A stretch of 64,000 nt of DNA from Phlebopus portentosus (GCA_037892935.1 JAYXKI010000004.1:1240001-1304000); one strand, 5' to 3'. Shown: positions 11,843 through 23,660, counted from the first letter of the stretch. The notes: a model not told the origin generated them from the letters alone. A program made the numbers and translations.

Positions 11843-12497
11843 TAATAATTTGACAGTGGTAGGACTGCAGAGGTCGGTGAGTAGATGAATGTTATACCAT
11901 TGTAATATCTCCCAGTGTTCATTTTATAACATTATAATTCCGACCTGCATAAATATTAAATGGAAGACATTTTTTATAAAATAGACAAATACCTTATCCC
12001 GAATCAAACCATCAATATAGTTATTTACCAACCGCGTCATTATTTCACAAGATATATATAGCCATATACTAATCCTACAACTAAACCTGAAGCTAAAACT
12101 AAACTTCAAATTGAGCGTAGCCGCCATACCCCTCCTAATTAATCCTAAAACCCTAGAAGGACCTTTATTATGAAGAATTATCCTAGCCGAAAAGGGCAAA
12201 ATTATAGTATTCTCAGTTCTCAAAGAGCACCTAATCACAATATGTATTGGCCCATATCTATGTACATTACTACAGTAGCGCAATTGTAAAAAATTGTCAA
12301 TATCTTGAGGCTGTAAGTTCAATTCTGGCCAAAATCTTTATTTTCATACAATGACCAGTCTTAATTTACAATTGTATTCATGTTATAATATAATAAGAAC
12401 TATGGGTTATTATAATGAGGACTGCGAGATATCACAAAAAATTAATATTGTCCATCTATTCACTGACCTCTGCAGCCCTACCACTGTCATATTATTA
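11843..12497. mobile_element. MITE-like DNA element with about 45-bp terminal inverted repeats and TA flanks
   Basis: Left end (11843-11889) and right end (12452-12497, reversed) share TAATAAT, TGACAGTGGTAGG, CTGCAGAGGTC and TAGATG in the same order with only isolated mismatches. TA dinucleotides sit at 11841-11842 and 12498-12499, compatible with the TA target duplication of the Tc1/mariner superfamily. The 655-bp interior is AT-rich with one unremarkable open frame (11924-12322 minus) and no recognisable transposase, so it is non-autonomous. Family assignment rests only on TIR and TA; other TA-targeting groups are possible. Confidence 0.8.
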
Positions 12498-12499
12498 TA

Positions 12500-13290
12500 A
12501 TCAGAGTAACAACTGATGTTTGTAGCTCGGTTTCCTCGATTAGCGACAAAAACTAAAATACGTATCTAGAATCGAATCAACACTGCGTCATGGTTAGCGA
12601 GGTCCGGGAAAGTCTTGGATCAATTGTGTGAACTCGGAAATCATGCTGATGGTTTGTCTTTCCGACAATTTTTGCGCTGACGACGATTCGGTTGTGCTTC
12701 CTGACTTTATGGTCCAGCAAGATACTCTCCATATAAGTCAGAATGTATGGTACGACACCGCCTCGCCGCTTCTAAACCTTTAGTTCTCGTTCTTTAAACT
12801 CGAATCTTTCGCACATCATGTCGCGAGTAAAAGGCATTACCGCTCTTCTGAGCGGTCATCATGATCTTTCACATCCTCGTCAACTACAGTCAATTGAGTA
12901 TAAAACCATCTTGCGGCGCACCTCCAATCAACCAGCGGTTGTTGCAAACGGAATCCTGCGTTGTGCGGACTGTCGACATTCTATTCTCTGGAGCAGTCGC
13001 GGCTCCTCTGGCGGCTGAGGACGTGATGGAGCCTTTCGTATTGCGAGAATATATGCGTCAGCGGAAATATCATGTATATCGGCAGCTGGAATATTCGCAG
13101 CACGGTGGATTGTGATGAGATCATTATACGTGTCCATCGATACATTGCCGTGGTTTAGGTCTAAGAAAATATTGGATCCTTGTATGCACTTACAGAGGGG
13201 CATCGTGAGCGCGTCCCTATTTCCGGAGGCATTGTCTTGGCTGTGTCATAGCTAAATTTATCCCACGTGAATAAGGTACACAAAAATTGC
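12500..13290. other. Stretch between the MITE and the helicase remnant
   Basis: About 0.8 kb. Open frames at 12818-13018 plus and 12928-13203 minus have no recognised motif. The minus frame could be a last exon of the helicase gene or of an unrelated gene; I cannot tell. Confidence 0.3.
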
Positions 13291-16200
13291 TTATTTCGTA
13301 CATACATTACGCCGGATAACAGTCGCAACCTCCTTTGCATCCTCGACGTCCTCATCCGACCTGCTCGACCATGCCTCATCGCGACTCAGCGCTTCGATGG
13401 TAGATACCGTCCAAGACGTTCTATCCTTGTATCCATCATTCGTTACACTCATTGTAAACATAGTGAAGAACTCAAGTTCACGAGCTACAGGACTAAGCAG
13501 TTTACTCCTATATGACAATAATCAGTGTTCATGTTCTAATGAGTATCGCTACAGGCGCACTCACCGTTCATTTTGCCAAGGTGTTCGTATGCCAGTCTTC
13601 TTCCACAGCGCCTCACCTTGTTTGTCTTTGATGAGAAAAGTGTATGTAGCGCGCCTTTGATTCTATCCAAGCCCTTCTCTCGCAAGGATAGCTAGAAATT
13701 CGTGAGTGAGCATCGCATTTGTACAAGCACCGAAGATTATACATACAGATATATCTTGTCCGAGAACGGCGCTTCGAGCTCCATATCTTCCTCTTCGGTG
13801 TAGGAAGTAGGCGATACTTTCGTATCATTAGATTTTTAGCTTTTCTAGCACGGAAATAGAATTCACTTACGATATCTCTTCTCAATCGCTATATTGACTC
13901 GCAGAGACTGAATTCTGTCAGGGCTCTAGCTACCGCTCTCATCCAAGCCTCGATCTGCCTCTCCGAAGAGATTCAGCAAAGAACTGCTTCCTTCTGCCAT
14001 TGCCATACGTTCATCATCATCATCTTCCACTTCAATCACCTCGTTAGTCGTTTGCTTGGTATCTTCCCTAGATGGTCTTGGATGATTGCTATCTAGTGGC
14101 TCAGATCTCTCGTGTTTTGATGGTGATGGTAAACGTTTCATCTCGACTGGTGGGTTTTGGGACTCATCGTTGACTCGCAGGAGTGGGACAATATGAGATG
14201 TCTCCTCAACCGATTTTTGTGATGCTTCGTTGAATGGTACTTTGAAAGGTACCTTGAACGGCTGCCCCAGCACGCCAGAAGTGTTCACAGCCTCTATTCA
14301 CAATAATCAGAGACATATATGGGGAATCTTGCAGATGACAAGACTCACTGGAATAACTCACTCGCGGCCTCTGAGAAGTTCAGAGAAGCAGCGCTCGTCA
14401 TTGAAGAGCGACGCTTCATGCCTAAGCATCCAGCCAAGTTGGTTCGGCCGGTTGATGCATTGATGTATGTCGCTCTGGCAGTATCTTGCATGGAAGATTT
14501 ATCCTGCTTTACTCCCAACTCATGCGGAGCACCGTTCCAGCTGTCCTCTTCTCCGAATTCGTCCGATGCTGTGCCGTCATTATCATTTCCAAAACTGTCT
14601 TGCTCATCTGCAACAGATTTTGCACGCTTCTGCATTCTCTCAATCTGCGCGAGGACGCCTTCCTCAGAGGATAAGGCAAGCTTACGGCGCTTAATCTTTT
14701 CAGAATACTTGCACACCTATATATACACGCATGATCACAATGACTAAATAAACGGCAAGTAGAGATACTGGACCACTTACATCACATATGTCATCTCAGT
14801 AAGCTTTGCGTACAGACTCGTCATTCTCGTCAATGGTCTCTCCAAAATTTCGATAGAGACTTTATAGTATAGATCAACACAGTTACAAGTATAGAATATA
14901 AGACAGCATAAACTTACTATGTGTCGACACAAGGAGGTATTCTCCGCTACGCTGACGAGCTACATCTCTCAGTCAGAGATCTTGAACACGGTTATGTACC
15001 AGCCTCTTGATAGTAACCTTCCAAGCGATATAAGAACTAGGATCGTTTCACCTTCTAGTACATCGAACCTTCTATAGTTTTGGGTAAATCATAATGAACA
15101 ACAGATCCGACGTCTGCGTTATCTATACCCATTCCGAAGGCGATCGTAGCTACAATCTGAAATGCTTTCTTGGTTTCCCGTGATCTTAGAAACATCTTTC
15201 ACCTACCACGTCGCAGCCAGTCTCACCGTTCCCTCCTTCTTGCCACTCTCGCAGCATCTTGTCAAGTTATTTTGATGTGCAAAGCGTTCAAGTAGATGGT
15301 TTGCCTAAGCTCACTTGAGACCACGATGATATGGTCTTGTGTTGATACCGTTGCGACGCAAGCACTGAACTAAATCATCGCAGGAAGAACAAAGACGACA
15401 GTATACGACACCGGACGACGGATGTCCACGACGTTGGTGAAGAGATGCGATGAACTGATATACGTCTGCTATTTGTTCCTCTTGGGAGAGGTCTGGATTA
15501 TATCGGACTTCATAGAAGAGGTTCTCGCGGTTGAACGGATGTGTGATACGCAGCATACGTTCGCAGTTCGTTCCGAGATCGGTGATGATATCTTCCTATA
15601 CGCTAGAAGAATTTAGGCCAGGAAGTCTACCAGCGAAGCATGATTTCTTACGATATCGTTGCGCTTGCTGTAAGAGCCATGATAGGTAAGTCAGGATGTT
15701 TTCCCGAGAGGATCCCAGCTTTCGGTAGTCAGAACGGAAATCGTGACCCATTCCTATCAACCGATCAGGATGATATACAGCAATTGTGTATAACGCTTAC
15801 CGAAATACAATGCGCCTCGTCTACCACAAGCCGATTAATTTCGCCCCTCTGGTACAACTTCCCAATGATTTTGCCGAAGTCCTCTTTGGACAAGGTCTCA
15901 GGTGTCACTACCATGCCTCATCAGAAACCTGACTCATTATTCGCAAATAAGGGATGGCGCATACGGTATAATAGTCGAATGTCCGGCCTCTTCGTCTGTA
16001 AATCCACCAATATCTGCGGAAAATAAGCTATCTAAGTTCAAGAATCTGGAGCCATGGTCTATCTTTTTCTTCTCTTGAGCAGGAGGGTCTGACGTATATG
16101 AAGCAGTCGCTACATTCAGATCCTGTAGTCTAGATACCTCTTGCTTGGGTTATTAAGCCGCCAGTAGCGAAATAATGCGTGTTCCGACCGACTCATGATT

Positions 16201-16763
16201 TTTCATGAGAGCTGAATTTCAAAGTCAGAGAACAAGTGTTACGAATAAAGACATGAGCTTACAGAGAAGGGGAGATGATTGGATTTGCTCCGTGCTATAG
16301 ACGTTGGTCGGAAAGTGACTAAATAGCGGGCCGGGGATGATAGACTTCTCGGCAGCAGCAGGTATCTGAAAGCAGGCACTCTGGTTGACGGTCAGACTTG
16401 AGAACGTATGCTAGTATAGATAACTGTTGGCACACCTTTCCCATCCCAGTTGGAGCGACAACGAAAACGTCAACACCTGATCAGAGCATAAATTGAGTTC
16501 TTGAGTTGAAAGTTTCATCGAATGCACCTAAGATAGCCGTTTCCATGATTCCTTCTGTTTGCCTTCATAACCTTCATGCCCAAAGACTACACGCAAACCA
16601 CATCAAGATTTTGTTTCGCGACAAGTCAACCAGCCGCACCTTTGCGCAGAACTCTATGGGCACGTCCGTCTCCTATTCGCATGAGATGCAAGGATCTACT
16701 CACTTGTAACACTCTTTGCATGTCACGATGGCACCTGACTTCAAATTTGGTTCCATTCGCCAT
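13291..16763 (-). pseudogene. RecQ-family DNA helicase, probably inactivated
   Basis: ATP-dependent 3'-5' DNA helicase remnant acting in recombination and repair in intact relatives. Start MANGTKFEVRCHRDMQRVLQ, then FGHEGYEGKQKE, Walker A VVAPTGMGK, LLMKN, TPETLSKEDFGKIIGKLYQ, Walker B LVVDEAHCIS, EWGHDFR-like, LPIMALTASAT, the helicase C lobe (HPFNRENLFYEVRYN; GVVYCRLCSSCDDLVQCL), [10 protein letters not shown] and [10 protein letters not shown]. The zinc-binding region ends near FGETIDENDESVRKAY and CKYSEKIKRRKLALSSEE. A long charged tail with FKVPFKVPF follows, and a conserved-looking segment (SRSDEDVEDAKEVATVIRR) near 13291. Single-base frame breaks with no intron: KQKE (about 16555), EW/GHDFR, and REN/HPDLPIMAL. 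Each looks like one base lost from a homopolymer. The gene diverges from intact SIR2. Confidence 0.72.
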
Positions 16764-17394
16764 GTCGAATTATGAAGCGAGAGTCGATTGTTTGGCGTCA
16801 GAGACAAATCCTGGTGCCTCCATAGTTGAAAATGATACGTCCAGACGTCCAGACCAAGTCGTCGATCCGGGAAAACTGAATCACGTGCTACGCGTCCGTC
16901 TGTCACGACTCAATCGGTCACGGCCACGCCTCCTGTGATTCCGCCTTGGTCTTCTTGCACTGGATTTTCTTCTCTTCCAGTCCATGCCACACGAGGCTCA
17001 ATAAGTCGCTTGTACTGACTGACTATCTTCCAGATCGCCGCCACCGCCACTGCGATCGCTCGACTCGTCGAAGGCGTCTATCTTATTATTGACGATTTCC
17101 TACATCCCGCATCTTGGCGGAGGACCCAGATTGTAGTAGACTTTTAACGGTAGCCGTATCGTGGTGGTCTGAATCTCTTTGCCTGAGCTGTTGATTTTAG
17201 TGATGCATTTTAAAAAGCTGAATCTCTAGCTAGATAATGCGATTCTCATGTCGGGTCCGAATAGTTCGGCCGAGAATTCCAAAATGCTAAATAGAGCAAG
17301 TTGTCGATCCGGACGAAATAGCTAGGAATGACGTTGTTACTCATAGCTCATATCTCTGACTTTGACCATCATCAACAAACTTCACTGAACTGCA
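16764..17394. promoter_or_regulatory. Shared upstream region of the RecQ remnant and SIR2
   Basis: About 630 bp between divergent gene starts; no clear TATA element or gene seen. Presumed bidirectional promoter by position only. Confidence 0.35.
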
Positions 17395-19201
17395 ATGTGG
17401 CGGTTCCTATCAAATGACGATGTTCCGCAGTTTCTAGACTCTCTAGACTTACAAGGAGTTGCAAAGTACATCAAGAGCGAGTCTTGCAAGAATATATTTG
17501 TTATGGCAAGCACTTACGCCATTGATTTGCAATATATAACAAACTCACAATACAACTCACCAGGCTGGCGCAGGTCTGCAGTTAATTGCTAACTTCCTTA
17601 CTTGCAACACCACTCTTAACGAATTCTGTGCGATAGGTATAAGCACTTCAGCTGGTATTCCCGATTTCAGGTCGCCAGATACTGGTAAGTGCTAGTGTTA
17701 TTTAAGCAGGAGCATTCTGGAAGGCACTAAAACATCGGAAATAACAGGTTTATACGTGCGCTTGTTTTTTACATGATAATAATATTCCTCCAACCAATCG
17801 AATACGGTCAGGCGAACCTCGCAAGGCTTAATCTGCCATACCCAGAAGCGGTATTTGATATCAGCTTCTTCAGACGAAACCCTCGGCCTTGTAAGCTCGT
17901 AACATGCTCTGGACTCTTTTTGGTTCTGATAATATGAATCCTTTAGTTTATGTACTGGCCCACGAGCTGGCTCCCGGCAAATTCCGGCCTACTCTGACCC
18001 ATTCATTCATCAAGCTTCTTGCTGACAAGGAGCTCTTGCATACGTGCTTTACACAAAACATTGATACGCTTGAACGTGCCGCCGGCGTTCCTCCAGAGAA
18101 GATCATAGAGGCTCACGGCAGCTTCGCAAATCAGCACTGCGTGGAATGTGGTGCCTCGTATCCAGAAGATAAGATCAAGAAGAAAATCGATGAGCAGGAG
18201 ATTCCGATCTGCGAGAAACCGGGATGTGGAGGATTTGTCAAGCCTGACATTGTCTTCTTCGGAGAAAGCGCAAGTACCTTCTCAGTGCTGTTCACAAGAC
18301 ATCAATTTACTCATTTTCTTATCTGCAATAGTTGCCTCCTAACTTCTTCCGTCGACTGGGACGCCTTAAAGATGCAGATCTGCTCATTGTCTTAGGTACT
18401 TCGCTCACAGTTCATCCCTTTGCGTCCCTGGCAGAACTGGTGCCTGAAGAGTGTCCTCGGTTGCTGGTAAACTTGGATCACGTTGGTGGCTGGGGCTCAC
18501 GCTCCAATGATGTTGCATGCCTTATGCCTTGTGACAAAGCCGTACGACAGCTGTGCAATCTTCTGGGATGGGAAGATGAACTGGATGCGTTATGGGCGGT
18601 AACGGACATGACCATGAAGAATCGCATCGAACCTTCTGCAGAAAAGGCAGTTACGGCGAAAGAGCCTGCTGAAGAACGGGAAGAGGTGAAAGAGGAACTT
18701 GAAGAACGTAAAGAGGTTGAAGAGAAGCAGAAAAAGGTGGCAGAGGTGAAGGAAGAAGAAGCTCACAAAGTGACGGAAGAGAAGGAGAAGAAGGAGGTGG
18801 TAGAGGTGAAGGAAGAAACTCACGAAGCAAGGGAAGAGGAGGGAGTGAGGGAAGACAAGAACAGAAAGGAGTTGGAAGAGGTGAGGAAAGAAGAAACTCC
18901 CGAAGCAAGGGAGGTGGAGGAGGAACCCAAAGAGAAGGAGGAGCCGTCTACCACCGTTGAAAAGAACGTGGATGAGGAAATGCTCGCAAATCTCGTCGAC
19001 AAGCTGGCCGAAACGATCAGTAGGGTCAGATTAGAGCAGGAAATCGAATCTGAGGACGGAGATCAAGCTAAACCGAATGCCGATGAGGGGGAATCGAGTC
19101 GGCCAGAAGGCAAGCCTACGTCCGATAACGCAGACGACCCATCAAATGGATCTGCTGGAACGAAAGAACCAAAGACTTCATCAGTACAAGGACAGGAGTA
19201 A
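17395..19201 (+). CDS. SIR2-family NAD-dependent protein deacetylase (Hst2-like) with charged tail
   Basis: Sirtuin that would deacetylate lysines of histones or other proteins using NAD+. Exons: 17395-17505, 17564-17573, 17637-17684, 17748-17755, 17812-17890, 17947-18269 and 18332-19201, totalling 482 codons plus stop with every junction in frame. Motifs: GAGISTSAGIPDFRSP (NAD binding), FTQNIDTLERAAG (catalytic region), EAHGSF (catalytic His), zinc ligands CVEC and, after a spacer, CEKPGC, then KPDIVFFGES and GTSLTVHPFASL. Order and spacing match class I sirtuins related to yeast Hst2/human SIRT2. From about residue 290 the protein carries a long Glu/Lys/Val-rich low-complexity tail, likely helical or disordered. 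Exons 2 and 4 are only 10 and 8 nt, and introns 1 and 6 start with GC. Converges with the 2OG oxygenase. Confidence 0.92.
18650..18950 (+). repeat. Glu/Lys-coding low-complexity tract in the SIR2 tail
   Basis: Purine-rich imperfect repeats of GAGG/GAAG-type codons encode EEVKEE, EERKEVEEK and similar blocks. Such tracts often vary in copy number between strains. The antisense strand shows long Phe/Leu/Ser frames only because of this composition. Confidence 0.7.
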
Positions 19202-19575
19202 TGCACGACCAAGTCGTTACAGGCCGGAAAGCCCTGACAGCATATACTCTAGAAGTAACGAAAGTCATATTCTTATCGGCTCTGATTCGATATAGAATGA
19301 AGTCGAAAAGTCTTTTTTCAGTATGATCCGTCCATTTCCATGTACCTTTTGATCGACAACATAGCTCTGTCATAGCTCTATATTCTTCTCTCGGGATCGG
19401 TCACTAATACAAATGCTCAAGAACCACTATAGTGTTCCGAACAGATAAGACTATCAGGATACTAGTCTTGCTTCTACAGCATACCGCATGACACGATCTC
19501 GTAATGGCCACGCGACGAACCCGAGATCAAGCGATTTCTGGCTTGTGCTCCGTTCCCCTACTAGAACGCCATGTC

Positions 19576-20782
19576 TCAGGTCCCTAATCGTACAGTACAA
19601 TCAGTGAAATCCCGACGTGCTAGAGCGTTGCTGCTAACCTTCCTATTATTGATTCTCTGATTCTTGATGCGCCTCGTAAACCACTCCAATGCGGTTGTGT
19701 TAGTCTCGAACTTTGTCCTTTCATCCGGTGTAAGCTGATCCAGTCTCGCCTTGATCATCGCACTCTGCTCCGATAGTGCATTCAGGGCCACATGGTTTGC
19801 CGGCCGAGTGAAATAGACGAGTGACCACCGTGTATACGCTGCCTGCGCCCCAGGAGGCGGAACAACACGGTGTAGGTTCGAACGAAGGATTCCACCGCAA
19901 AGTAGCGTAAGGGCGTCTCCTATGTTGCAGATTGCATGACCGGGGATTGGGCGCACATACTGCCATTCGGTATATCCTGGAGGAAGGACCTGTAAACCCC
20001 CGAGCCGATTGTGAAGGAAGGACAACGATCCGAAGTCGGTATGGGCGCCTATAGCTACCTTCGGATTAGCTGATGCAGAGATGTCAGAAGTACTCTTTGG
20101 GGGATTTCTGATGCATCGTGCTTCGCATCCGCTCAGGTCTTCGTTCTTGTGAAGCTTTAGCAAAGCCCCGGCGGGAAGAACTAGCTTCTTCTCGAAGACC
20201 GTGAGAATAGTTGTGTTGACTTCAAGTGCCTTCATTATAAATGGCTTGATCGTTGATTCCATTCGGTCGTTGACAGCAGATGGGTATGTGCGGTGGACCA
20301 CCTTCGGAAAGGCCAATGCGTCGTTCTTAGAAATATTGATGAACTCCACCGTGTCAAGATTTCCATATTCATCCGTTGCATTTGCGCCTGCCGCCTTGTA
20401 TCTGAGCAGCAGATGAGTAAGTCCGATATTCTTTTCGAGGAAAATGAAATATTGATTACCCAAATGACCGTCCATTATCTCCTTGTTCGAATTTCATCTT
20501 TTCTTCCAAGGGAAACTTCATTGTTTTTTCGCCCATTTCGAACATTTCATCAACCTCCCGTTCTGCGCCATGGTTCTTCAGGCTAACAAACAAATACCTG
20601 AGAATTTGTCTAGCTGTATGCGGAAAGGAAATGACATACTACCAGAAGCCCAACTCTGTGGCTGCCTTCCAAAGTTTGGCAATTTCGTCTGCGTCGTTGG
20701 CTTTGATGAGCTCATAATCGACGACGAGAAGGGGATGTATAGGGATATTGTCAGGGAAAGGGGGGAACGTGAGTCCGGGCAT
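19576..20782 (-). CDS. Isopenicillin-N-synthase-like 2-oxoglutarate/Fe(II) oxygenase
   Basis: Non-heme iron oxygenase of the plant/fungal DIOX_N plus 2OG-FeII_Oxy type. Start ATG complementary to 20780-20782 gives MPGLTFPPFPDNIP. Two short introns join ATELGFWY to LKNHGAEREVDEMFEMGEKT, then KFEQGDNGRSFG to YKAAGANATDEYGNLDTVEF. Iron ligands: His and Asp in GAHTDFGSLSFL and the distal His in NLHRVVPPPG; the Arg-x-Ser pair for the cosubstrate is RWS. An almost complete family core is present, about 350 residues. The final codons after NNRK may instead be spliced differently. Such genes are common in mushrooms; the substrate is unknown and penicillin synthesis is not implied. A truncated copy lies at 10586-11340. 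Confidence 0.88.
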
Positions 20783-22136
20783 GTTCGAAAACCAAAGGCT
20801 CGTGCTTTAAGATATTGCGGCAGAGGTGAGAAACTCGAGGCGGCTCTGGGAGGCAAAGGTGAATTGCATCGAGGCCTTTTATCGTTAAGGAGACTGATCT
20901 GTTTGCCCAATCATTCTAGGCCGACGGCCAACTTAACCCAAGCAAGGACACGGTTTCAAATGAATTGCCGAGAGGTTTCCTTAGAACACTGTCGATATGT
21001 TGCCTTGAAGTGTCCTTTTCCGTGTTCAATCACTGTGGCATTATCGTCAATTACCGCGGTCATCGACTAAATTGGGACCAACTGAGGTCACGGCGCGGTT
21101 GTGCGTCGGCTGCAAATGCAAGAAGCACAAGAAATGTCTGTGTTCTTCTCCGTGAGATCGAATCTAGGACGTTCTCGGTCTGGTTCTCTCGGTCCTAATT
21201 TCGCTCAATTCAGTACTATAGATACTGATTGTTCTCAGAGATGCTGGGGATATGGATGAAGACTGATCGGATAGGTCGAGAGACTGGTTCCAGTATGACG
21301 AAATATATGAAAAGATCACTGAATAAGTGTGCCAGTTTTGGGGAGCTCAGGCTGATTTGAAATGCTTAAAGTTTAAACTCTTGTTCGTACGCGTTACACG
21401 GAACATCTCGTCCAGAATGCTGAAGGATTCGCACGAAGTTGTCCCACACTTTACACAAAGGTCTTTCTTTCACGTTGAATCTCTGCCAATTTACCGACTC
21501 TCTGTAGCATGGAGTGTTGGTATCAGTGCCGGCAACTATAAAAGTCCCCAAAAAGGCGGAGCTTTGGCAGCATGTCTAGACTCTAGAATACGCATCATGG
21601 ACTGCAGAGCCAGATAGCGCCGCCTCTTTCTAACGAGGTGAGAAACACGAAATGGCACTTCAACGAATTCCGCGGTGAGAGTATGTCATATGACAATTAT
21701 CAGCGAAAGTTCATCAGACGTCCATATAATTTATCACGGACGAAATGGTGAGCTCTCCGTCTCTCGCGGTGCACATGCTCGAAAGAAAAATTTATTCCAT
21801 GCGTACGATTTGAAATTTGTAGAGCCACTTTCTTGAATGGGGCATCCACAGACCAACACCCACGATATCTGTGGCCGGACTATTTATGATCGTGGGTCCG
21901 ACTCGCGGAGTCTTTGACACGGTAACTAGATGTCTCCGGTCAATTTGATTTGTCGCCACCCGCCAAATCAATGCCGACGACAGTCCAATGAACCATAATA
22001 TTGATGTGGCTCAAAGATTTGCGTGCCAGCCGAAATACCAGGTCTCACGGACTATATAAAGTATACTATCAGCTAGGTTAACTTCACGCCACCCCAGCAT
22101 CTTGAAGACATCTCAGTTCTAGAGGCCCTGGTCATC
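20783..22136. other. Intergenic region between divergent 2OG oxygenase and DUF6534 gene 2
   Basis: About 1.35 kb with no recognisable gene. Presumably holds both promoters; the TATA-like element of the right gene is listed separately. Confidence 0.4.
22053..22060 (+). promoter_or_regulatory. TATA-like box of DUF6534 gene 2
   Basis: TATATAAA lies about 80 nt before the ATG at 22137, at a plausible core-promoter distance. Confidence 0.45.
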
Positions 22137-23660
22137 ATGCCGGCGGCTGAGATTTCGCAAGGCCAGCTGGTCTCCACAACGCTGGGCGCAATCCAGATAG
22201 GCACTTACATTGCCTCAGCTCTCTTTGGACTGATGACGATGCAAACCTATCATTATTATTGCAATTACTCAAGCGACAGACCCTTCCTCAAGGTTCTGGT
22301 AAGTAATGTACTTTTACATTTACTAAAGCATTGCTGAGTTGCATATTCACAGGTCGGCTGGATCTGGTTTGCCAACTGTTCTTCGTTATACTGAAAGCTT
22401 TGTCTTACGCCGTCACGCTAGGTCTCTTGAGCTTGTGCACACGATCATCATTACCCGGGCATGCTACGTGCTTGCGGTTGATAGATTCGGGGACCTGCAA
22501 GCTGTAGAAACGGTTCCATTCAGTATTAAACTGACAATTATATTCGACACGATCATCGCATTTACCGTCCAAGTATGCTATCCTGTATGTTCGCAGAAGA
22601 GTTCGCTAACAATAACTCAATCAGACATTCTTCGCGTGGCGTCTTCGTGTCATGTCAAAGCGCTGGGAACTTTCGGTTTTCTGTTGGGCTCTCACCGTTC
22701 TTCGGACTATCACCTCCCTCATGGCTGTCGCGAAATTTATCGAGATCAAGGAGCAATCTCTATTTTTCAAGGAGTCTAAGGTGCTTGTGACTGTCGTGGA
22801 AATCGTGAGCGCCATAAATGATGTGGTGATCGCTGCTGGGCTTTGTTATTACTTGTCGAGAAGCCGAAGCGGCATTACAGGGTCAGTACAACGGCTATAT
22901 TTGTCGTATTTTGACTGATTAATTTCCCCCTAGAACTGACCGACTAGTGGGGCGGCTGATCCGTTACTCAATTCGTCAGTTCTTAGTATTTGCCGTCGTT
23001 AACTTAGCTCTGACCTTTCTTCCCCTTTAGAGTCTGGAATTTTGACAAGGCGGGTCACTTCGATCCCTAATTTTCAAAATCAACTGAATACACTCTAGTA
23101 TCATTTCAGTCATCATGCTAATCTGCGTACGTTTTTCATCAGTCCTTGCCAAAGACACCGCAAGTAACGGTTTTGTTGAAGTTCCTGGTGATGCCTGACA
23201 ACTGTGAGTCTGCTCACTGTCTCAGAAAGAAGTGGATCTCAGTGGCACCTGCTAATACCCATAATCAGGGATTTGGATCGCCGTCCACATAGTCTTGGCG
23301 AAACGTATGTGAAGCTGCGCTGCTTAGTATTCGTACTTACTCAAAACTCGATTTAGCATTCTCAAACTCCTTTCTCGCGATGTGAGGCTTCTTTCCCTGC
23401 TACAATTAACAATGTCCTGAGCTTTACGTTTACATGTTGCATAGGTTAAACGCACGAAGTCGTCTTCGATCACAACTCCACCATAGTGATCATGGAAATA
23501 AACCCGGCATCGTAGTGGTCGACAGAAGCACCAATGCCTTCCGAGGATCGTTGATGCAGCCTTCAAATAGGCGGAATCTACCGATTGAGATCGAAATGTC
23601 AAAGATGACAACATCGACCACGGATGAAGACTTTTCTAAGGTGCTTACTTCCTCACGATA
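22137..23660 (+). CDS. DUF6534 seven-helix membrane protein (copy 2)
   Basis: Second DUF6534 paralogue. The first exon (22137-22298) gives MPAAEISQGQLVSTTLGAIQ and MQTYHYYCNYSSDRPFLKVL, the family's N-terminal region. Later exons supply FDTIIAFTVQ, TFFAWRLRVMSKRWELSVF, VVEIVSAINDVVIAAGLCYY, TDRLVGRLIRYS joined to GILTR, GIWIAVHIVLAK and SNSFLAMLNARSRLRSQ, which is the usual C-terminal signature. A tail rich in Asn, Ser and Thr ends at 23660. Most junctions can be placed at GT-AG sites with the frame preserved; the junction after GILTR and the helix around 23100 are not resolved. Function unknown. The gene sits between an oxygenase and an F-box gene with no obvious pathway link. Confidence 0.78.

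Noticed and set aside
14319..14747. 142-codon plus-strand frame
   Set aside because: Antisense of the charged RecQ tail; no motif.
18590..19002. Long minus-strand frames rich in Phe, Leu and Ser
   Set aside because: They are the antisense of the Glu/Lys-rich SIR2 tail; composition alone keeps them open.
19576..20782. Penicillin-type biosynthesis because of the isopenicillin-N-synthase-like fold
   Set aside because: The family is broad; no ACV synthetase or acyltransferase of that pathway is present nearby.
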